In this document: in pieces, positions 17,925 through 28,125 of the stretch
Layout: every line of letters starts with the position of its first letter
How positions within the stretch are numbered: position 1 is the stretch's first letter
NCBI GenBank assembly: GCA_947178095.1
Contig: CAMWWZ010000002.1
Coordinates: 17,966 to 81,965 of the forward strand
DNA from: an uncultured Treponema sp.
Lineage (GTDB): Bacteria; Spirochaetota; Spirochaetia; Treponematales; Treponemataceae
Direction of reading: 5' to 3'
Length of the DNA: 64,000 nucleotides
Made by a program: the position numbers and the translations under genes
The notes under the pieces: model-generated
The model's input: the letters and a program-made list of their open reading frames with translations, nothing else
What the model was told of the DNA's origin: nothing
Database searches by the model: none

Positions 17925-18014
17925 ATAGAAAGGAACAGTGAAAAAATCTTGGCGGTTATCGTGCTGTGCATGGCTGCATGCGCGAAGCGAACGTGGTTCT
18001 TCCGCGTGCCGTGA
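17925..18014 (+). pseudogene. remnant of a small lipoprotein gene with lost start codon
   Basis: After AAGGAG a frame begins at ATA rather than ATG and reads EKILAVIVLCMAACAKR, which looks like a lipoprotein signal with lipobox MAAC. It ends 13 codons after the Cys. It is probably a decayed lipoprotein gene downstream of the ankyrin gene; chance similarity cannot be excluded. The rest of the 217-bp gap to the glucanase holds only a terminator. Confidence 0.35.
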
Positions 18015-18063
18015 CAGGTATTTATGTCAACGCGCTTGCGGGCGCACCTAGCGAATTTCCCCT

Positions 18064-18105
18064 TGCAAAAAAATCCCTCGCTTTCAAGCGAAGTATTTTT
18101 TTGCA
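18064..18105 (-). terminator. terminator of the GH16 gene
   Basis: Hairpin with A/T-rich outer arms (TGCAAAAAAAT and complement) and inner CGCTT/AAGCG. It lies 5 bp past the glucanase stop, with a T run on the minus strand. Confidence 0.7.
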
Positions 18106-18110
18106 GCCTT

Positions 18111-19481
18111 CTAGTCGTTCTTCGTCAATTTCACATTTTCGATGTAAACGTTCGCCGTGCTTCCGAACGCGCCGAAATTGAATTCCAGCCGCGCGTTGTC
18201 GTCGCTGTCGCCGTTCACCGTGAACGTGTATTCGAAATGTTGATTTTCCGTCTTCAAATTCACGGCTTGCTGGAAAAACGCCTTCCACGCGACTTGCTCT
18301 TTGAACGCCGCGCTGATTTTTCGCGCTTCGTCCGCCCGCGCGTCAAACGAGAATGTGTACTCGCTTCCTTTGCGGAGCGGAATTTCGCCTTGGACGATTT
18401 GCAATGAATAATCCACGCTGCCCGCGTTCTTCGTTTCCACGCAAATCGCGCCGCCCTTTATTGAGGCGTTTCCGTTTCCGCCTTGAGTTTGCAGGTAACG
18501 CCATTGTCCCGCGCCACTTCCGAAATTCTTTTCGGAAATGTCCAAAATCATGTTTCCATCTTCCGAACGCTTCGGATTGAACGCCGCTTCCGGCTCCACG
18601 CAATTTGCTTCCATTTCGTCGTAGCCGCCCTGCCTTTGGTAGACGCGAACGTAGTCCACGAGCATCCGCGCGTTTTTTCCGAATTTCGTGCTTTCGTCGG
18701 GATTTCCCACCCAGCTTCCGCCCACCGCCAAATTCAGGATGATGTACATATTCTTGTCGAACGGCGCGGGGTAGGGCTGCCTTTTTCCATTGAACGAGCG
18801 CGCCGTGTACCATCGGTTTTCCGTGTGGACGAGCGAATCGTCAACATAAAATCGAATTTCGCCGGGATCCCATTCGCATGCGTAGACATGAAAATCTTTC
18901 GCGAAATCCGTTTCGCCCGAAGTGATGCCCTGTCCTTGCCGCGCGTCGCGCGAAATGTCGCTTCCGTAGTGAATCGTCGTGTAAAGCGTTTTCGTGTCGT
19001 GCCCCATCACTTCCATTATGTCGATTTCGCCGCAGCGGGGCCATTGCCCGTAGCCGCTTTCTTTTCCCATCAGCCAAAACGCCGGCAAAAATCCGCGTCC
19101 CGAAGGAATTTTTATCCGCGCCTCAAAGCGGCCGTATTTGAATTCCTTTTTTTGGAACGAAATCAGCCTGCCCGAAGTGTATTTGTAGCGTCCGCCTTCA
19201 TCTTTCAAAGCCTGAATCACGAGCGCGCCGTTTTTGACGTAGACATTTTCAGGCGAATCCGTGTATTTTTGAAGCTCGGCGTTCACGGTGCCAGGCTCCC
19301 AATTTTGGTACGACCAATTTTCCGCGTCGAACTCATCGAATTCGTCCTGGAAAACCAAATCCCAGCCCGGAATTTCCGCCGATTTTTCGGGAGCTTTCGC
19401 GTTGCACGAAACGAACGCCAAAGCCAAAAGCGCGAACAAAATCGCCGCAATTTCTTCGATTTTTTTCATTTTAATCTTCAT
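18111..19481 (-). CDS. secreted GH16 endo-beta-1,3(4)-glucanase with C-terminal carbohydrate-binding domain
   Basis: 456-aa lipoprotein-type glycoside hydrolase. The signal is MKIKMKKIEEIAAIL..., with lipobox AFVSC. The GH16 domain (about 30-290) contains the catalytic GEIDIMEVMG, in which the outer Glu residues act as nucleophile and acid/base. It also has FEARIKIPSGRGFLPAFWLM and WDPGEIRFYVDD. The last ~150 residues form a beta-sandwich typical of CBM4_9 modules (FSFDARADEARKISAAF, YTFTVNGDSDDNARLEFNFG). Laminarin or cereal beta-glucan is the likely substrate. Start chosen at 19481 for its AGGAG; the track start adds nine residues. Confidence 0.93.
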   Translation of the reverse strand: MKIKMKKIEEIAAILFALLALAFVSCNAKAPEKSAEIPGWDLVFQDEFDEFDAENWSYQNWEPGTVNAELQKYTDSPENVYVKNGALVIQALKDEGGRYKYTSGRLISFQKKEFKYGRFEARIKIPSGRGFLPAFWLMGKESGYGQWPRCGEIDIMEVMGHDTKTLYTTIHYGSDISRDARQGQGITSGETDFAKDFHVYACEWDPGEIRFYVDDSLVHTENRWYTARSFNGKRQPYPAPFDKNMYIILNLAVGGSWVGNPDESTKFGKNARMLVDYVRVYQRQGGYDEMEANCVEPEAAFNPKRSEDGNMILDISEKNFGSGAGQWRYLQTQGGNGNASIKGGAICVETKNAGSVDYSLQIVQGEIPLRKGSEYTFSFDARADEARKISAAFKEQVAWKAFFQQAVNLKTENQHFEYTFTVNGDSDDNARLEFNFGAFGSTANVYIENVKLTKND

Positions 19482-19605
19482 ACAAACTCCTGAAAATGCT
19501 TGTCGCAAAATATCAACTTTTCTTCATTATAAATCATTTTCCCGAATATTTTCAAGAATTTTTGGAAAAATTCTCAACGAATTTCATTTTTTTTCAAATT
19601 TGCTA

Positions 19606-19634
19606 TTGACCCAATTTGCGAATTGCGCTATACT
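19606..19634 (+). promoter_or_regulatory. strong promoter of tuf and the S10 operon
   Basis: TTGACC, 17-bp spacer, TATACT. It is the only near-consensus promoter I see between the divergent glucanase gene and tuf. It would give a leader of about 435 nt. Confidence 0.75.
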
Positions 19635-19640
19635 TTTCAA

Positions 19641-20075
19641 ACCTATCTTTGCAAGGTAGGCGGTTCTTTGAGAGTCAGGCTGAATTTTTCAGGCGGAATC
19701 GTAAAGCTATTAAAAAAAATTGCACGCAAACTTTTTTTAATTTCAGATTCTCGCGGCTCAAGAATGAAATGCGTCGTTGTCAATGGCGCAAGGAAAATGC
19801 ATCTTGAGTTTCTGTTGTGGCAAAATGCCATAGGCTCTTGGTGCCAAACCAGTTGTCAAGCGATGCTTTGACGGTGATGGTGGTGTCGGCCAAATCGTTC
19901 CGAAATGATGGAGCGTTCAAACCTTTCCATTCTCACAGTCATTCACCGCAATAAAAAGATGTGTATGCGAATTCGGGCGTTTTCTTTGAAAGGGCGCGGA
20001 TTCTGGCTTAAAGTGCAGCACACAAAATATTTTTTTAATGTCAGCATTTTGGATGATGCCGACAAGGAGAAAAAC
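19641..20075 (+). other. long untranslated leader of tuf
   Basis: About 435 bp without a convincing gene. The overlapping ORFs of 60-80 codons look random. It contains A/T-rich stretches and small inverted repeats, such as TTTGAGAGTCAGGCTGAATTTTTC. No tRNA cloverleaf was recognised. It ends in AAGGAG before tuf. Attenuation is possible but not shown. Confidence 0.4.
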
Positions 20076-21266
20076 ATGGCAAAGGAGAAGTTCGAAAGAA
20101 CCAAACCTCACATGAACGTTGGTACTATTGGTCACGTAGACCATGGTAAGACAACTTTGTCAGCGGCTATCACTATGTACTGCGCAAAAAAGTATGGTGA
20201 TAAAGCTCTCAAGTACGATGAAATCGACAACGCCCCGGAGGAGAAAGAGCGCGGTATTACGATCAATACTCGCCACCTCGAGTATCAGTCTGAAAAGCGC
20301 CACTACGCGCACATCGACTGCCCCGGTCATGCCGACTACATCAAGAACATGATTACCGGCGCGGCTCAGATGGACGGCGCGATTCTCGTTATCGCGGCTA
20401 CTGATGGTCCGATGGCTCAGACAAAAGAGCATCTTTTGCTCGCTCGCCAGGTTGGTGTTCCGAAGATTGTTGTTTTCCTCAACAAAGTTGACCAGCTCGA
20501 TGGCGATATGGAAATGCTCGAACTCGTCGAAAGCGACGTTCAGGATCTTTTGCAGAAGTACGGCTATCAGGCCGAAACTCCGATCATCAAAGGCTCTGCG
20601 TTCAAGGCTTTGAACGAAGACAGCGACCCTGCCAATACAAAGTGCATCGAAGAATTGCTCGTTGCCATGGACAACTGGTTTGACGACCCTGTCCGCGACG
20701 AAGCCAAGCCGTTCTTGATGCCGATCGAAGACATCTTTACGATTTCAGGACGCGGAACTGTCGTTACTGGTCGTATTGAGCGCGGCGTCGTGAACATGGG
20801 CGACAGCGTTGAAATCGTTGGAATCCGCCCCACGGCTAGCACAACTGTAACTGGCATCGAAATGTTCCAGAAGACTTTGGATCAGGGAATTCCTGGCGAC
20901 AACGTCGGTATTCTTCTCCGCGGTATTGACAAAAAAGACGTCGTTCGTGGACAGGTTTTGGCCGCGCCGAAGTCAATCAATCCTCACACAAAATTCGAGG
21001 CGCAGATTTACGTTCTTACCGAAGCCGAAGGTGGACGCCACAGCCCGTTCTTCACGGGATATCGCCCTCAGTTCTATTTCCGCACGACGGACATCACCGG
21101 AACTGTAGAATTGGAAGCGGGCGTTGACATGGTAAAACCCGGCGACAACGTTAAGATTGTCGGCGAGCTTATCCACCCGATCGCTATGGACGAAGGACTT
21201 AAACTTGCTATTCGCGAAGGCGGACGCACAATCGCTTCTGGCCAGGTTGTAAAGATTATAGCTTAG
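20076..21266 (+). CDS. tuf: elongation factor Tu
   Basis: GTPase that delivers aminoacyl-tRNA to the ribosome; 396 aa. G1 [10 protein letters not shown], the RGITI switch I element, G3 DCPGHADY, G4 NKVD and G5 SAFKA are all present, followed by the two beta-barrel domains ([13 protein letters not shown] and, near the end, [13 protein letters not shown]). Start at 20076 has AAGGAG eight bases upstream. The track start at 19905 lies in the leader. It heads the ribosomal operon; rpsJ follows after 60 bp containing a G/C-rich hairpin. Confidence 0.98.
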   Translation: MAKEKFERTKPHMNVGTIGHVDHGKTTLSAAITMYCAKKYGDKALKYDEIDNAPEEKERGITINTRHLEYQSEKRHYAHIDCPGHADYIKNMITGAAQMDGAILVIAATDGPMAQTKEHLLLARQVGVPKIVVFLNKVDQLDGDMEMLELVESDVQDLLQKYGYQAETPIIKGSAFKALNEDSDPANTKCIEELLVAMDNWFDDPVRDEAKPFLMPIEDIFTISGRGTVVTGRIERGVVNMGDSVEIVGIRPTASTTVTGIEMFQKTLDQGIPGDNVGILLRGIDKKDVVRGQVLAAPKSINPHTKFEAQIYVLTEAEGGRHSPFFTGYRPQFYFRTTDITGTVELEAGVDMVKPGDNVKIVGELIHPIAMDEGLKLAIREGGRTIASGQVVKIIA

Positions 21267-21326
21267 GAATGATATCCGGGTCGAGGCCGTTTTCGGCTTC
21301 GGCTCGGATTGTTTTGGAGGAATTCA

Positions 21327-21635
21327 ATGGCCAACGGTAAGATTCGAGTCAAGCTTCGCGCGTTCGATGTGGAGTTGATCGATCAAAGTGCTAAAGCCAT
21401 CGTGCAGACGGTGCAAAAGGCGGGAGCAAAGGTCGCAGGACCGATTCCGCTTCCTACAAGAATCAATAAGGTAACGGTGCTTCGTTCGCCACACGTCAAC
21501 AAAAAGTCGCGCGAGCAATTCGAAATGCGCACGCATAAGCGTCTTATTGACATCTTGGATCCTTCTTCGGACGTAATGGATTCATTGATGAAGCTTGAGC
21601 TTCCTGCCGGTGTTGATGTAGAAATTAAGCAATAA
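21327..21635 (+). CDS. rpsJ: 30S ribosomal protein S10
   Basis: 102 aa, standard length. It binds the 16S rRNA head and, as NusE, joins NusB in antitermination complexes. The signature [20 protein letters not shown] is present. Start at 21327 follows GGAGG; the track start is six codons too far upstream. The 60 bp before it (21267-21326) can fold into a hairpin (ATCCG ... CGGAT with an AGGCCG/CGGCTT core), possibly separating tuf expression from the rest. The 86 bp after it hold another G/C-rich stretch before rplC. Confidence 0.97.
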   Translation: MANGKIRVKLRAFDVELIDQSAKAIVQTVQKAGAKVAGPIPLPTRINKVTVLRSPHVNKKSREQFEMRTHKRLIDILDPSSDVMDSLMKLELPAGVDVEIKQ

Positions 21636-21721
21636 TCTTCGGATTTTGCGGCGGCTTCGGCTGCGAATAATCGGGTACGGTCCCCTTGGATCTGGGATGA
21701 CGGCCTAGAGGAGTTTTTCAG

Positions 21722-22342
21722 ATGAAAGGTCTGATTGGAAAAAAATTGGGCATGACCCAGGTTTTCGACGAAAGCGGCAATTTGACACCAGTTACCGTGA
21801 TCCAGGTCGAGCCTAATACGGTCGTCGCCACAAGGACAAAAGAAAACAATGGCTACGAAGCCGTTGTTTTGGGCGTGGGCGAATTGAAGCCCAACAAAGT
21901 TACAAAGCCCTATGCCGGACAGTTTTCAGAAGGCATTACCCCGAAAAGGACTTTGAAGGAATTCCGCGATTTTGACGGCGAAGTGAAAATCGGCGACCAG
22001 TTCGGCGTGGAACTTTTCGACAAAACACGCTTTTTGGACGTTACCGCCAATTCAAAGGGAAAGGGCTTTCAGGGCGTAATGAAAAGATGGGGCTTTCACG
22101 GAGGACGCAAGACTCACGGTTCTAAATTCCATCGCGAGCCGGGCGGCACTGGACAGTGTACCACCCCTGGACACACCTTTAAGAACACAAAGTTGCCTGG
22201 ACGAATGGGCAATGTCCGTGTTACGGTGCAAAATCTTCGGATTGTGAAAATCGATCCCGAATTGAAGGTAATTCTCGTTCGCGGGGCAGTTCCCGGAACT
22301 CGCAACAGCACGCTGATCGTCAAGTCCGCGGTGAAAAAATAA
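21722..22342 (+). CDS. rplC: 50S ribosomal protein L3
   Basis: 206 aa. L3 starts assembly of the large subunit and reaches the peptidyl-transferase centre. The N-terminus [15 protein letters not shown] and the loop [21 protein letters not shown] are diagnostic. SD GAGGAG lies nine bases before the ATG. Order S10-L3-L4-L23-L2 is the classical S10 operon. Confidence 0.97.
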   Translation: MKGLIGKKLGMTQVFDESGNLTPVTVIQVEPNTVVATRTKENNGYEAVVLGVGELKPNKVTKPYAGQFSEGITPKRTLKEFRDFDGEVKIGDQFGVELFDKTRFLDVTANSKGKGFQGVMKRWGFHGGRKTHGSKFHREPGGTGQCTTPGHTFKNTKLPGRMGNVRVTVQNLRIVKIDPELKVILVRGAVPGTRNSTLIVKSAVKK

Positions 22343-22357
22343 CGGCAGGAGAAGACA

Positions 22358-23044
22358 ATGGAAAAGAAAGTCTATTCAGTCGATGGAAAAGAGCTGCGTA
22401 CGATCAATTTGGACGACAACGTATTCGGCCTTCCGTTGAACGAAGATGTCATTTACTATGCCATCACAAACGAATTGGCAAATAAACGTGTTGGAACGGC
22501 TTGCACGAAAACCCGCGCGGAAGTGCACGGCTCCAACAAAAAGCCCTACAAGCAGAAGGGCACGGGAAACGCTCGCCGTGGTGACAAAAAGTCTCCGATT
22601 ACGGTTGGCGGCGGTACGATTTTCGGACCGAAGCCCCGCGATTATAGCTATGCGATTCCCAAAAAGGAAAAACGCCTTGCGATGAAGACGATTTTGAGCA
22701 TGCAGGCGCAGAGCGACAGGCTCGTTGTCATCGAAGATTTTACGGTGCAGAGCGGCAAGACCAAGGATTTGGTGAAAATCCTCAACAATTTTGCCAAAGA
22801 CACCCGCACAGTGGTGATTTTGAACGACATCGTTGACGAAGGAAACGTCGCCGAAGCCGAAAAAGACATTCGCGCGAACAATGCTTTGCTCAGGCGGGCG
22901 GGCGGCAACATTCCGACGCTCACGTTCCTTTCGTACAAGTGTCTTCGCGCCCACGACTTGTTCTACGGACGCAAAATCATCTTGTTGGAAGGCGCGGCCA
23001 AAAATCTGAGCGGCTTTTATGCAGCGCAAAGGGGGGCTAAATAA
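22358..23044 (+). CDS. rplD: 50S ribosomal protein L4
   Basis: 228 aa. The globular domain binds 23S rRNA domain I and an extended loop lines the exit tunnel: KPYKQKGTGNARRGDKKSP and GGGTIFGPKPRDY. In E. coli L4 represses its own operon; no matching leader was identified here. The stop overlaps the rplW start by one base (TAATG). Confidence 0.97.
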   Translation: MEKKVYSVDGKELRTINLDDNVFGLPLNEDVIYYAITNELANKRVGTACTKTRAEVHGSNKKPYKQKGTGNARRGDKKSPITVGGGTIFGPKPRDYSYAIPKKEKRLAMKTILSMQAQSDRLVVIEDFTVQSGKTKDLVKILNNFAKDTRTVVILNDIVDEGNVAEAEKDIRANNALLRRAGGNIPTLTFLSYKCLRAHDLFYGRKIILLEGAAKNLSGFYAAQRGAK

Positions 23045-23325
23045 TGATTGACTTCAACGACATTCTTATTGAGCCTGTTGTTTCTGAAAAGGCGACGATG
23101 TTGCGCGAGCAGAACAAATATGTTTTTGTCGTGCGCCCGGATGCCACGAAAATTCAGATAAAAGAAGCGGTGAGAAAACTTTTCAATGTAAAAGTTTTGT
23201 CCTGCACGACTATGAATGTGGTCGGAAAGAAAAAGCGCGTGCGCGGCACTTCCGGAACCACTGCTGGTTACAAAAAAGCCATTGTGCGTTTGGCGCAAGG
23301 CGAAACGATAGGCTTGTTCCAATAG
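23044..23325 (+). CDS. rplW: 50S ribosomal protein L23
   Basis: 93 aa. L23 sits at the tunnel exit and docks trigger factor and SRP. The N-terminal [12 protein letters not shown] and the segment [21 protein letters not shown] fit the family. Its ATG overlaps the rplD stop, indicating coupling. A 100-bp gap without a gene follows before rplB. Confidence 0.96.
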   Translation: MIDFNDILIEPVVSEKATMLREQNKYVFVVRPDATKIQIKEAVRKLFNVKVLSCTTMNVVGKKKRVRGTSGTTAGYKKAIVRLAQGETIGLFQ

Positions 23326-23425
23326 GACAAGTTACAAAGCCGAAAATGGCTTGAGTTTGCTTCGAAAATCGGCTTCCGCGTCTTTTTGGCGCGCCGCCGA
23401 AAATGAAGTCTTATGGGAGAAAAAG

Positions 23426-24250
23426 ATGGCTCTAAAAGTTTTTAAGCCAATTACACCTGGTACACGCGGACGTGTTGACCTGCGCCGGGATGAACTGACA
23501 TGCGACAAACCCGAAAAAAAATTGGTGTCAGGAAAAAAATCCAACGCAGGACGCGGAGCCGGCGGACGCATTGCGGTGCGTCACAAGGGCGGCGGTCACA
23601 AGCGCAGATACCGTGAAATTGATTTCAAGCGCAACAAGCACGGAATTCCTGGAACTGTTCATTCTATTGAATACGATCCGAATCGCAGTGCGAACATTGC
23701 TTTGATTTATTATGCAGATGGCGACAAACGCTACATCATCGCGCCGAAAGGTCTCACTGTCGGAATGAAAATCATGGCTGGCGAAAACGCCGCTCCGACG
23801 GTTGGAAATGCCTTGCCGCTTGCCGCGATTCCAGTCGGATTTACGGTGCACAACATCGAATTGACGATTGGCCGTGGCGGACAGCTTGCCCGCAGTGCCG
23901 GTGCGAGCGCGCTCATTTCCGCGAAAGAAGGCGATTATGTCACGATTAAACTTCCTTCGAGCGAAATTCGCCGCGTTCATGCGAAGTGCTATGCCACAAT
24001 CGGCGTGGTCGGCAACGAAGATCACATGAACGTTCAGCTTGGAAAAGCCGGCCACAAACGTTGGATGGGCATTCGTCCGACTGTTCGCGGTATGGCGATG
24101 AACCCGGTCGATCACCCGCTTGGTGGTGGTGAAGGCGCTGGTAAGGGACGCAATCCGGTTACTCCATGGGGTCAGCCTTGTCGAGGTTACAAAACCCGCA
24201 ACAAGCGCAAGACATCGAGCAGATTTATCATTTCGCGTCGAAAGAAGTAG
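23426..24250 (+). CDS. rplB: 50S ribosomal protein L2
   Basis: 274 aa. L2 is needed for subunit joining and peptidyl transfer. The signature [20 protein letters not shown] is present, with Leu where E. coli has a second His (HPHGG). Other bacterial groups also vary at that position. Start at 23426 gives [12 protein letters not shown] and follows GGGAGAAAA; the track start adds 25 unrelated residues. Confidence 0.97.
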   Translation: MALKVFKPITPGTRGRVDLRRDELTCDKPEKKLVSGKKSNAGRGAGGRIAVRHKGGGHKRRYREIDFKRNKHGIPGTVHSIEYDPNRSANIALIYYADGDKRYIIAPKGLTVGMKIMAGENAAPTVGNALPLAAIPVGFTVHNIELTIGRGGQLARSAGASALISAKEGDYVTIKLPSSEIRRVHAKCYATIGVVGNEDHMNVQLGKAGHKRWMGIRPTVRGMAMNPVDHPLGGGEGAGKGRNPVTPWGQPCRGYKTRNKRKTSSRFIISRRKK

Positions 24251-24264
24251 CGTAGGAGATAATT

Positions 24265-24552
24265 GTGTCAAGATCTGTTAAAAAAGGGCCTTTCGTCGAA
24301 AAGTCGCTCTATAAAAAAGTAATTGAGTTGAATAAATCGGGAACGAACGAGAAAAAGCTCATCAAGACTTATTCTCGCTGTTCTACGATTATTCCTGAAA
24401 TGGTCGGAACGACTATTTCTGTTCACAACGGCAAGTCATGGATTCCGGTTTATGTTACGGAAAACCTTGTTGGCCACAAGTTGGGCGAATTCGCTCCCAC
24501 TCGTGTGTTCCGAGGACATGGCGGCACAGACAAAACTGCTGCTAAAAAATAG
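24265..24552 (+). CDS. rpsS: 30S ribosomal protein S19
   Basis: 95 aa, GTG start with TAGGAGA upstream. [35 protein letters not shown] and [10 protein letters not shown] are diagnostic. S19 forms a pair with S13 in the small-subunit head near the A-site tRNA. Confidence 0.97.
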   Translation: MSRSVKKGPFVEKSLYKKVIELNKSGTNEKKLIKTYSRCSTIIPEMVGTTISVHNGKSWIPVYVTENLVGHKLGEFAPTRVFRGHGGTDKTAAKK

Positions 24553-24561
24553 GTGGATATT

Positions 24562-24918
24562 ATGGCAGAAACAAAAGGCTATGTAGCCACTTCGAAATTC
24601 TTGATTGCGTCTCCCACAAAGGTTCGCCCGGTGGCTCATGTAATCAGCAGGAAAACTTGTTCGCAGGCAATGTCAATTCTTGAAAACATGCCGCAGAAAG
24701 GCGCGCGCCTCGTTCGCAAGACCTTGAAGTCTGCGGTGGCAAACGCTTTGTTTGCAGACGACAAGTTGGATGAGGATACACTGTATGTCAAGGAAATTCG
24801 CATTGACGAAGGTCCGAGACTCAAGCGAGTTTGGTTTCGCGCGCGCGGTCGCGCCGATCAGTTGCTCAAGCGCATGTGTCATATCACCGTTACGGTTGCT
24901 GAAAAGGCGGGAGAATAA
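24562..24918 (+). CDS. rplV: 50S ribosomal protein L22
   Basis: 118 aa. L22 lines the exit tunnel and the loop contributes to macrolide response. [16 protein letters not shown] and [17 protein letters not shown] followed by HITVTVAE match the family. I use the ATG at 24562, preceded by AGGTGG, rather than the upstream in-frame GTG of the track. Confidence 0.96.
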   Translation: MAETKGYVATSKFLIASPTKVRPVAHVISRKTCSQAMSILENMPQKGARLVRKTLKSAVANALFADDKLDEDTLYVKEIRIDEGPRLKRVWFRARGRADQLLKRMCHITVTVAEKAGE

Positions 24919-24920
24919 AA

Positions 24921-25682
24921 ATGGGACAGAAAGTTAATCCGATTGGTTTGCGCCTTGGAATCAACAAGACTTGGCAATCGCGTTGGTATGCCGATCCTCG
25001 TGAATACGCGGATTTGGTTTTGGAAGATTTCAAAATCCGAAAATTGATTTCGGAACTTCCTGAATGCAAAGGCGCGGACATTGCCGAAGTCGAAATCGTG
25101 CGCCATCCGCAGCGAGTTACGATTGTAATTCACACGGCTCGCCCCGGTGTTATCATCGGCGTAAAAGGCGCGACAATTGAAAAAATCAGTGCCGACATTC
25201 AAAAGCAGCTGACAAAAAAAGTTCAGATTAAAATCAAGGAAATCAAACGTGCTGATTTGAACGCTTCCTTGATCGCGCAGAATATCGGCAGACAGCTTAT
25301 GGGTCGCGGCTCGTTCCGCAAGGCTTTGAAGCAGTCTACTGCGAACGCCATGCGCGCCGGCGCACAGGGAATCAAAATTCGCCTGGCCGGACGACTTGGC
25401 GGCGCGGAAATGAAGAGGACGGAGGAACACAAGGAAGGACGAGTTCCTCTCCATACATTGCGTTCGGACATTGACTATGGAACATACGAAGCGCTCACGA
25501 CTTATGGCAAGATCGGCATAAAAGTTTGGGTGTTCAACGGAATGAACTATGGTCGTGAACAGAATGAAGATGCGGGTCAGATGGTGAGAAAACCAAATCG
25601 CGACCGTCCGCAGCGTCCTTCTGATAAGTCTACGTCTGGCGAAAGCCGGGCAAAAGATACTGTCGCAAAGGCAAGGAGTTAG
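24921..25682 (+). CDS. rpsC: 30S ribosomal protein S3
   Basis: 253 aa. N-terminal [14 protein letters not shown], a type II KH domain with the GXXG loop ([13 protein letters not shown]), then [20 protein letters not shown] and the C-terminal domain ([10 protein letters not shown]). It lies at the mRNA entry site and contributes to ribosomal helicase activity. A basic, low-complexity tail of about 35 residues ends the protein. Confidence 0.97.
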   Translation: MGQKVNPIGLRLGINKTWQSRWYADPREYADLVLEDFKIRKLISELPECKGADIAEVEIVRHPQRVTIVIHTARPGVIIGVKGATIEKISADIQKQLTKKVQIKIKEIKRADLNASLIAQNIGRQLMGRGSFRKALKQSTANAMRAGAQGIKIRLAGRLGGAEMKRTEEHKEGRVPLHTLRSDIDYGTYEALTTYGKIGIKVWVFNGMNYGREQNEDAGQMVRKPNRDRPQRPSDKSTSGESRAKDTVAKARS

Positions 25683-25685
25683 ACG

Positions 25686-26105
25686 ATGCCTCTCGCACCA
25701 AAAAGAGTAATGCACCGAAAAGTGCAGCGCGGTAGGGCACATGGTTTTGCTACGCGCGATAATCACGTTGACTTTGGCGATATAGCTCTTGTTGCGATGG
25801 AATCGACGTGGCTCAACGCTCGCGTAATCGAAGCGTGCCGCGTTGCCATCAACAGAAAGCTTGAACGCAAAGGTAAAGTTTGGATTCGAGTTTTTCCCGA
25901 CAAGCCGATTTCAAAAAAGCCGGCTGAAGTTCGCATGGGAAAGGGAAAAGGCTCACCGGAATTTTGGGCGGCCAATCTCAAGCCCGGAATGATTTTGTTT
26001 GAAGTTGGCGGAGTTGACATTAAATTGGCGGAGCAGGCGCTTCGTCTTGCTGCCAGCAAATTGCCGGTGGTGACAAAAGTCGCATACCGCCCGACGCAGG
26101 ACTAG
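25686..26105 (+). CDS. rplP: 50S ribosomal protein L16
   Basis: 139 aa. It contacts tRNA at the A site. MPLAPKRVMHRKVQRGR, KVWIRVFPDKPISKKPAEVRMG and KGSPEFWAANLKPG are typical. Three bases separate it from rpsC. Confidence 0.97.
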   Translation: MPLAPKRVMHRKVQRGRAHGFATRDNHVDFGDIALVAMESTWLNARVIEACRVAINRKLERKGKVWIRVFPDKPISKKPAEVRMGKGKGSPEFWAANLKPGMILFEVGGVDIKLAEQALRLAASKLPVVTKVAYRPTQD

Positions 26106-26115
26106 GAGGAATAAG

Positions 26116-26349
26116 ATGGCAGACAAAAAGAAAAAGACAAATTACCAAGAACTGTCTTATTCCGAATTGGTTTCGCGCCGCGATGAACTCAAGAAAAAAT
26201 ACATGGAGTTTAGATTCAAAATGGTTCTTTCCCATGTAGACAATCCAATGGAAAAACGCGCGATGCGCAAAGAAATTGCTCGCCTGAACACGTTTATCCA
26301 CCAGCGCGACCTTGCACAAAAATTCGGGGCCGTTGCGGGTAACAAGTAG
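26116..26349 (+). CDS. rpmC: 50S ribosomal protein L29
   Basis: 77 aa, slightly longer than the usual 60-70 because of a lysine-rich N-terminus. It is a two-helix protein at the tunnel exit next to L23: LSYSELVSRRDELKKKYMEFRFKM and RAMRKEIARLNTFIHQR. Confidence 0.95.
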   Translation: MADKKKKTNYQELSYSELVSRRDELKKKYMEFRFKMVLSHVDNPMEKRAMRKEIARLNTFIHQRDLAQKFGAVAGNK

Positions 26350-26359
26350 GAGTTGACAC

Positions 26360-26632
26360 ATGGCAGAAACACAGGAAAAGGCTAAAAGTGGCAAGCGTTC
26401 TTATGTTGGACTTGTGACGAGCGACAAAATGGACAAAACCATCGTCGTTTCAATTTCAACAAAGCGAATGGATCCGCTTTACAAAAAATATGTTTCCAGG
26501 ACCAAAAAGTGCAAGGCTCACGACGAAAGGAATGAGGCGCACATTGGCGATACGGTAAAAATTGTTGAATGTCGTCCGCTTAGCAAAGACAAGTGTTGGC
26601 GTCTGGTACAAATCGTCGAACGGGCGAAGTAA
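26360..26632 (+). CDS. rpsQ: 30S ribosomal protein S17
   Basis: 90 aa, OB-fold protein that binds 16S rRNA early in assembly. [35 protein letters not shown] and [18 protein letters not shown] are diagnostic. Confidence 0.96.
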   Translation: MAETQEKAKSGKRSYVGLVTSDKMDKTIVVSISTKRMDPLYKKYVSRTKKCKAHDERNEAHIGDTVKIVECRPLSKDKCWRLVQIVERAK

Positions 26633-26644
26633 GGAGTTTAGGTT

Positions 26645-27013
26645 ATGATTCAAATGCAAACTTGTATGACAGTAGCCGACAACTCGGGCGCCAAGATTGC
26701 CCAGTGCATCAAGGTGCTTGGCGGAACTCATCGTCGCTATGCCGGCATCGGCGACATCGTTGTGGTGGCCGTGAAGGACGCGATTCCCACTTCGACAATC
26801 AAAAAGGGCGCGATTAAAAAGGCCGTCATCGTTCGTCAGGCAAAAGAATATCGCCGCCCGGATGGAACTTACATCCGATTTGACGACAACGCTTGCGTCA
26901 TCGTTGACGATTCGAAAAATCCCGTCGGCAAGCGCATTTTCGGACCCGTCGCCCGCGAGCTTCGTGAAAAAGACTTCATGAAGATTATTTCGCTTGCGCC
27001 AGAAGTTCTGTAA
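26645..27013 (+). CDS. rplN: 50S ribosomal protein L14
   Basis: 122 aa, standard length. L14 forms an intersubunit bridge and is the binding site of the silencing factor Rsf[30 protein letters not shown] and [11 protein letters not shown] match the family. Confidence 0.97.
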   Translation: MIQMQTCMTVADNSGAKIAQCIKVLGGTHRRYAGIGDIVVVAVKDAIPTSTIKKGAIKKAVIVRQAKEYRRPDGTYIRFDDNACVIVDDSKNPVGKRIFGPVARELREKDFMKIISLAPEVL

Positions 27014-27024
27014 GGAGCATTGTT

Positions 27025-27363
27025 ATGGTTAAGAACGTGAACGTTGGAAAAAAGAAATACAAGATTCACAAGGGCGATACAGTTCAAGTGCTTTCCGGAA
27101 AAGACAAGGGCAAGCAGGGCGAAATCGTCCGCATGGTTACCAAAAAAGATGCGGTAATCGTGTCGGGTTTGAATCTCGTGAAAAAAGCCGTGAAGAGGCG
27201 CAGTCAGCAAGACCAAGGTGGAATCATCGAAGTCGAAGCGCCGCTTCATGTTTCAAAAGTGGGCATCGTGTGCAAAAAATGCAGCCGCCCAGTTAGAATC
27301 GGTTATAAGTTTGACGGCGACAAGAAAATTCGCGTCTGCCGCAAATGTGGAGAAGCGTTGTAA
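27025..27363 (+). CDS. rplX: 50S ribosomal protein L24
   Basis: 112 aa. The KOW motif is visible near the N-terminus ([20 protein letters not shown]). The C-terminus has two Cys pairs ([20 protein letters not shown]), a zinc-ribbon form found in many bacterial L24. It starts 50S assembly. The stop overlaps the rplE start (TAATG). Confidence 0.96.
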   Translation: MVKNVNVGKKKYKIHKGDTVQVLSGKDKGKQGEIVRMVTKKDAVIVSGLNLVKKAVKRRSQQDQGGIIEVEAPLHVSKVGIVCKKCSRPVRIGYKFDGDKKIRVCRKCGEAL

Positions 27364-27914
27364 TGGCAAATTATGTACCCCGGCTTAAGAAAGTCTACAA
27401 AGAAACTATCGCGCCCGAACTCTTCAAGGAGATGGGCTACAAAACTCCCATGCAGATTCCGCAAGTGAAAAAAATTGTGGTGAGCATGGGCGTGGGCGAG
27501 GCTCTCGGAAATAAGAAACTTCTTGATGCCGCAGTTGCTGACCTGACACAAATCACGGGACAGAAAGCGGTCAAGACAAAGGCAAAGAAAAGCATTGCCA
27601 ACTTTAAACTCCGAGCGGGCGCAGAAATTGGTGCGATGGTAACGTTGCGCGGAACAATTATGTACGAATTTTTGGATCGCCTTATCAACGTTGCGTTGCC
27701 GCGCGTCAAGGATTTCCGCGGAATCAAAGCCACAGGTTTTGACGGACACGGAAATTTTTCGTTGGGAATTACGGAGCAAATCATTTTTCCGGAAATCGAC
27801 TTCGACAAAATTACGAAAATTTCGGGAATGAATGTTACTATCGTAACGAGCGCAAGAACGGACAGCGAGGCTCGCGCTTTGCTCACCAAGTTCAATATGC
27901 CGTTCAGAAAGTAA
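27363..27914 (+). CDS. rplE: 50S ribosomal protein L5
   Basis: 183 aa. L5 binds 5S rRNA and contacts P-site t[51 protein letters not shown] and [16 protein letters not shown] are diagnostic. I start at the ATG overlapping the rplX stop; the track ORF begins six codons earlier. Confidence 0.97.
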   Translation: MANYVPRLKKVYKETIAPELFKEMGYKTPMQIPQVKKIVVSMGVGEALGNKKLLDAAVADLTQITGQKAVKTKAKKSIANFKLRAGAEIGAMVTLRGTIMYEFLDRLINVALPRVKDFRGIKATGFDGHGNFSLGITEQIIFPEIDFDKITKISGMNVTIVTSARTDSEARALLTKFNMPFRK

Positions 27915-27924
27915 GCGAGGAGTT

Positions 27925-28110
27925 ATGGCTAAGAAATCGATGATAATCAAGGCGCAGCGCACACCGAAATACCGCACAAGGCAGTACAATAGGTGTCAGA
28001 TTTGCGGTCGTCCGCGAGGCTATCTGCGCAAGTTCAAGATGTGCCGCATTTGCTTCCGCAAGTATGCGAGTGAAGGTTTGTTACCTGGCGTAACAAAGTC
28101 AAGTTGGTAG
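27925..28110 (+). CDS. rpsN: 30S ribosomal protein S14, zinc-binding type
   Basis: 61 aa: the short type Z (C+) S14. It has two Cys pairs (CQIC and CRIC) that bind zinc, and the C-terminal [17 protein letters not shown]. No second, zinc-free paralogue is in the window. Confidence 0.97.
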   Translation: MAKKSMIIKAQRTPKYRTRQYNRCQICGRPRGYLRKFKMCRICFRKYASEGLLPGVTKSSW

Positions 28111-28125
28111 GGTAGGAGAAGAAGA

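Noticed and set aside
18483-19493. 336-codon plus-strand ORF opposite the GH16 gene
   Set aside because: Antisense shadow; the GH16 motif and signal peptide are on the minus strand.
19641-20075. tRNA genes in the tuf leader, as in some other bacteria
   Set aside because: No cloverleaf, T-loop GTTCGA-type sequence or CCA context found.
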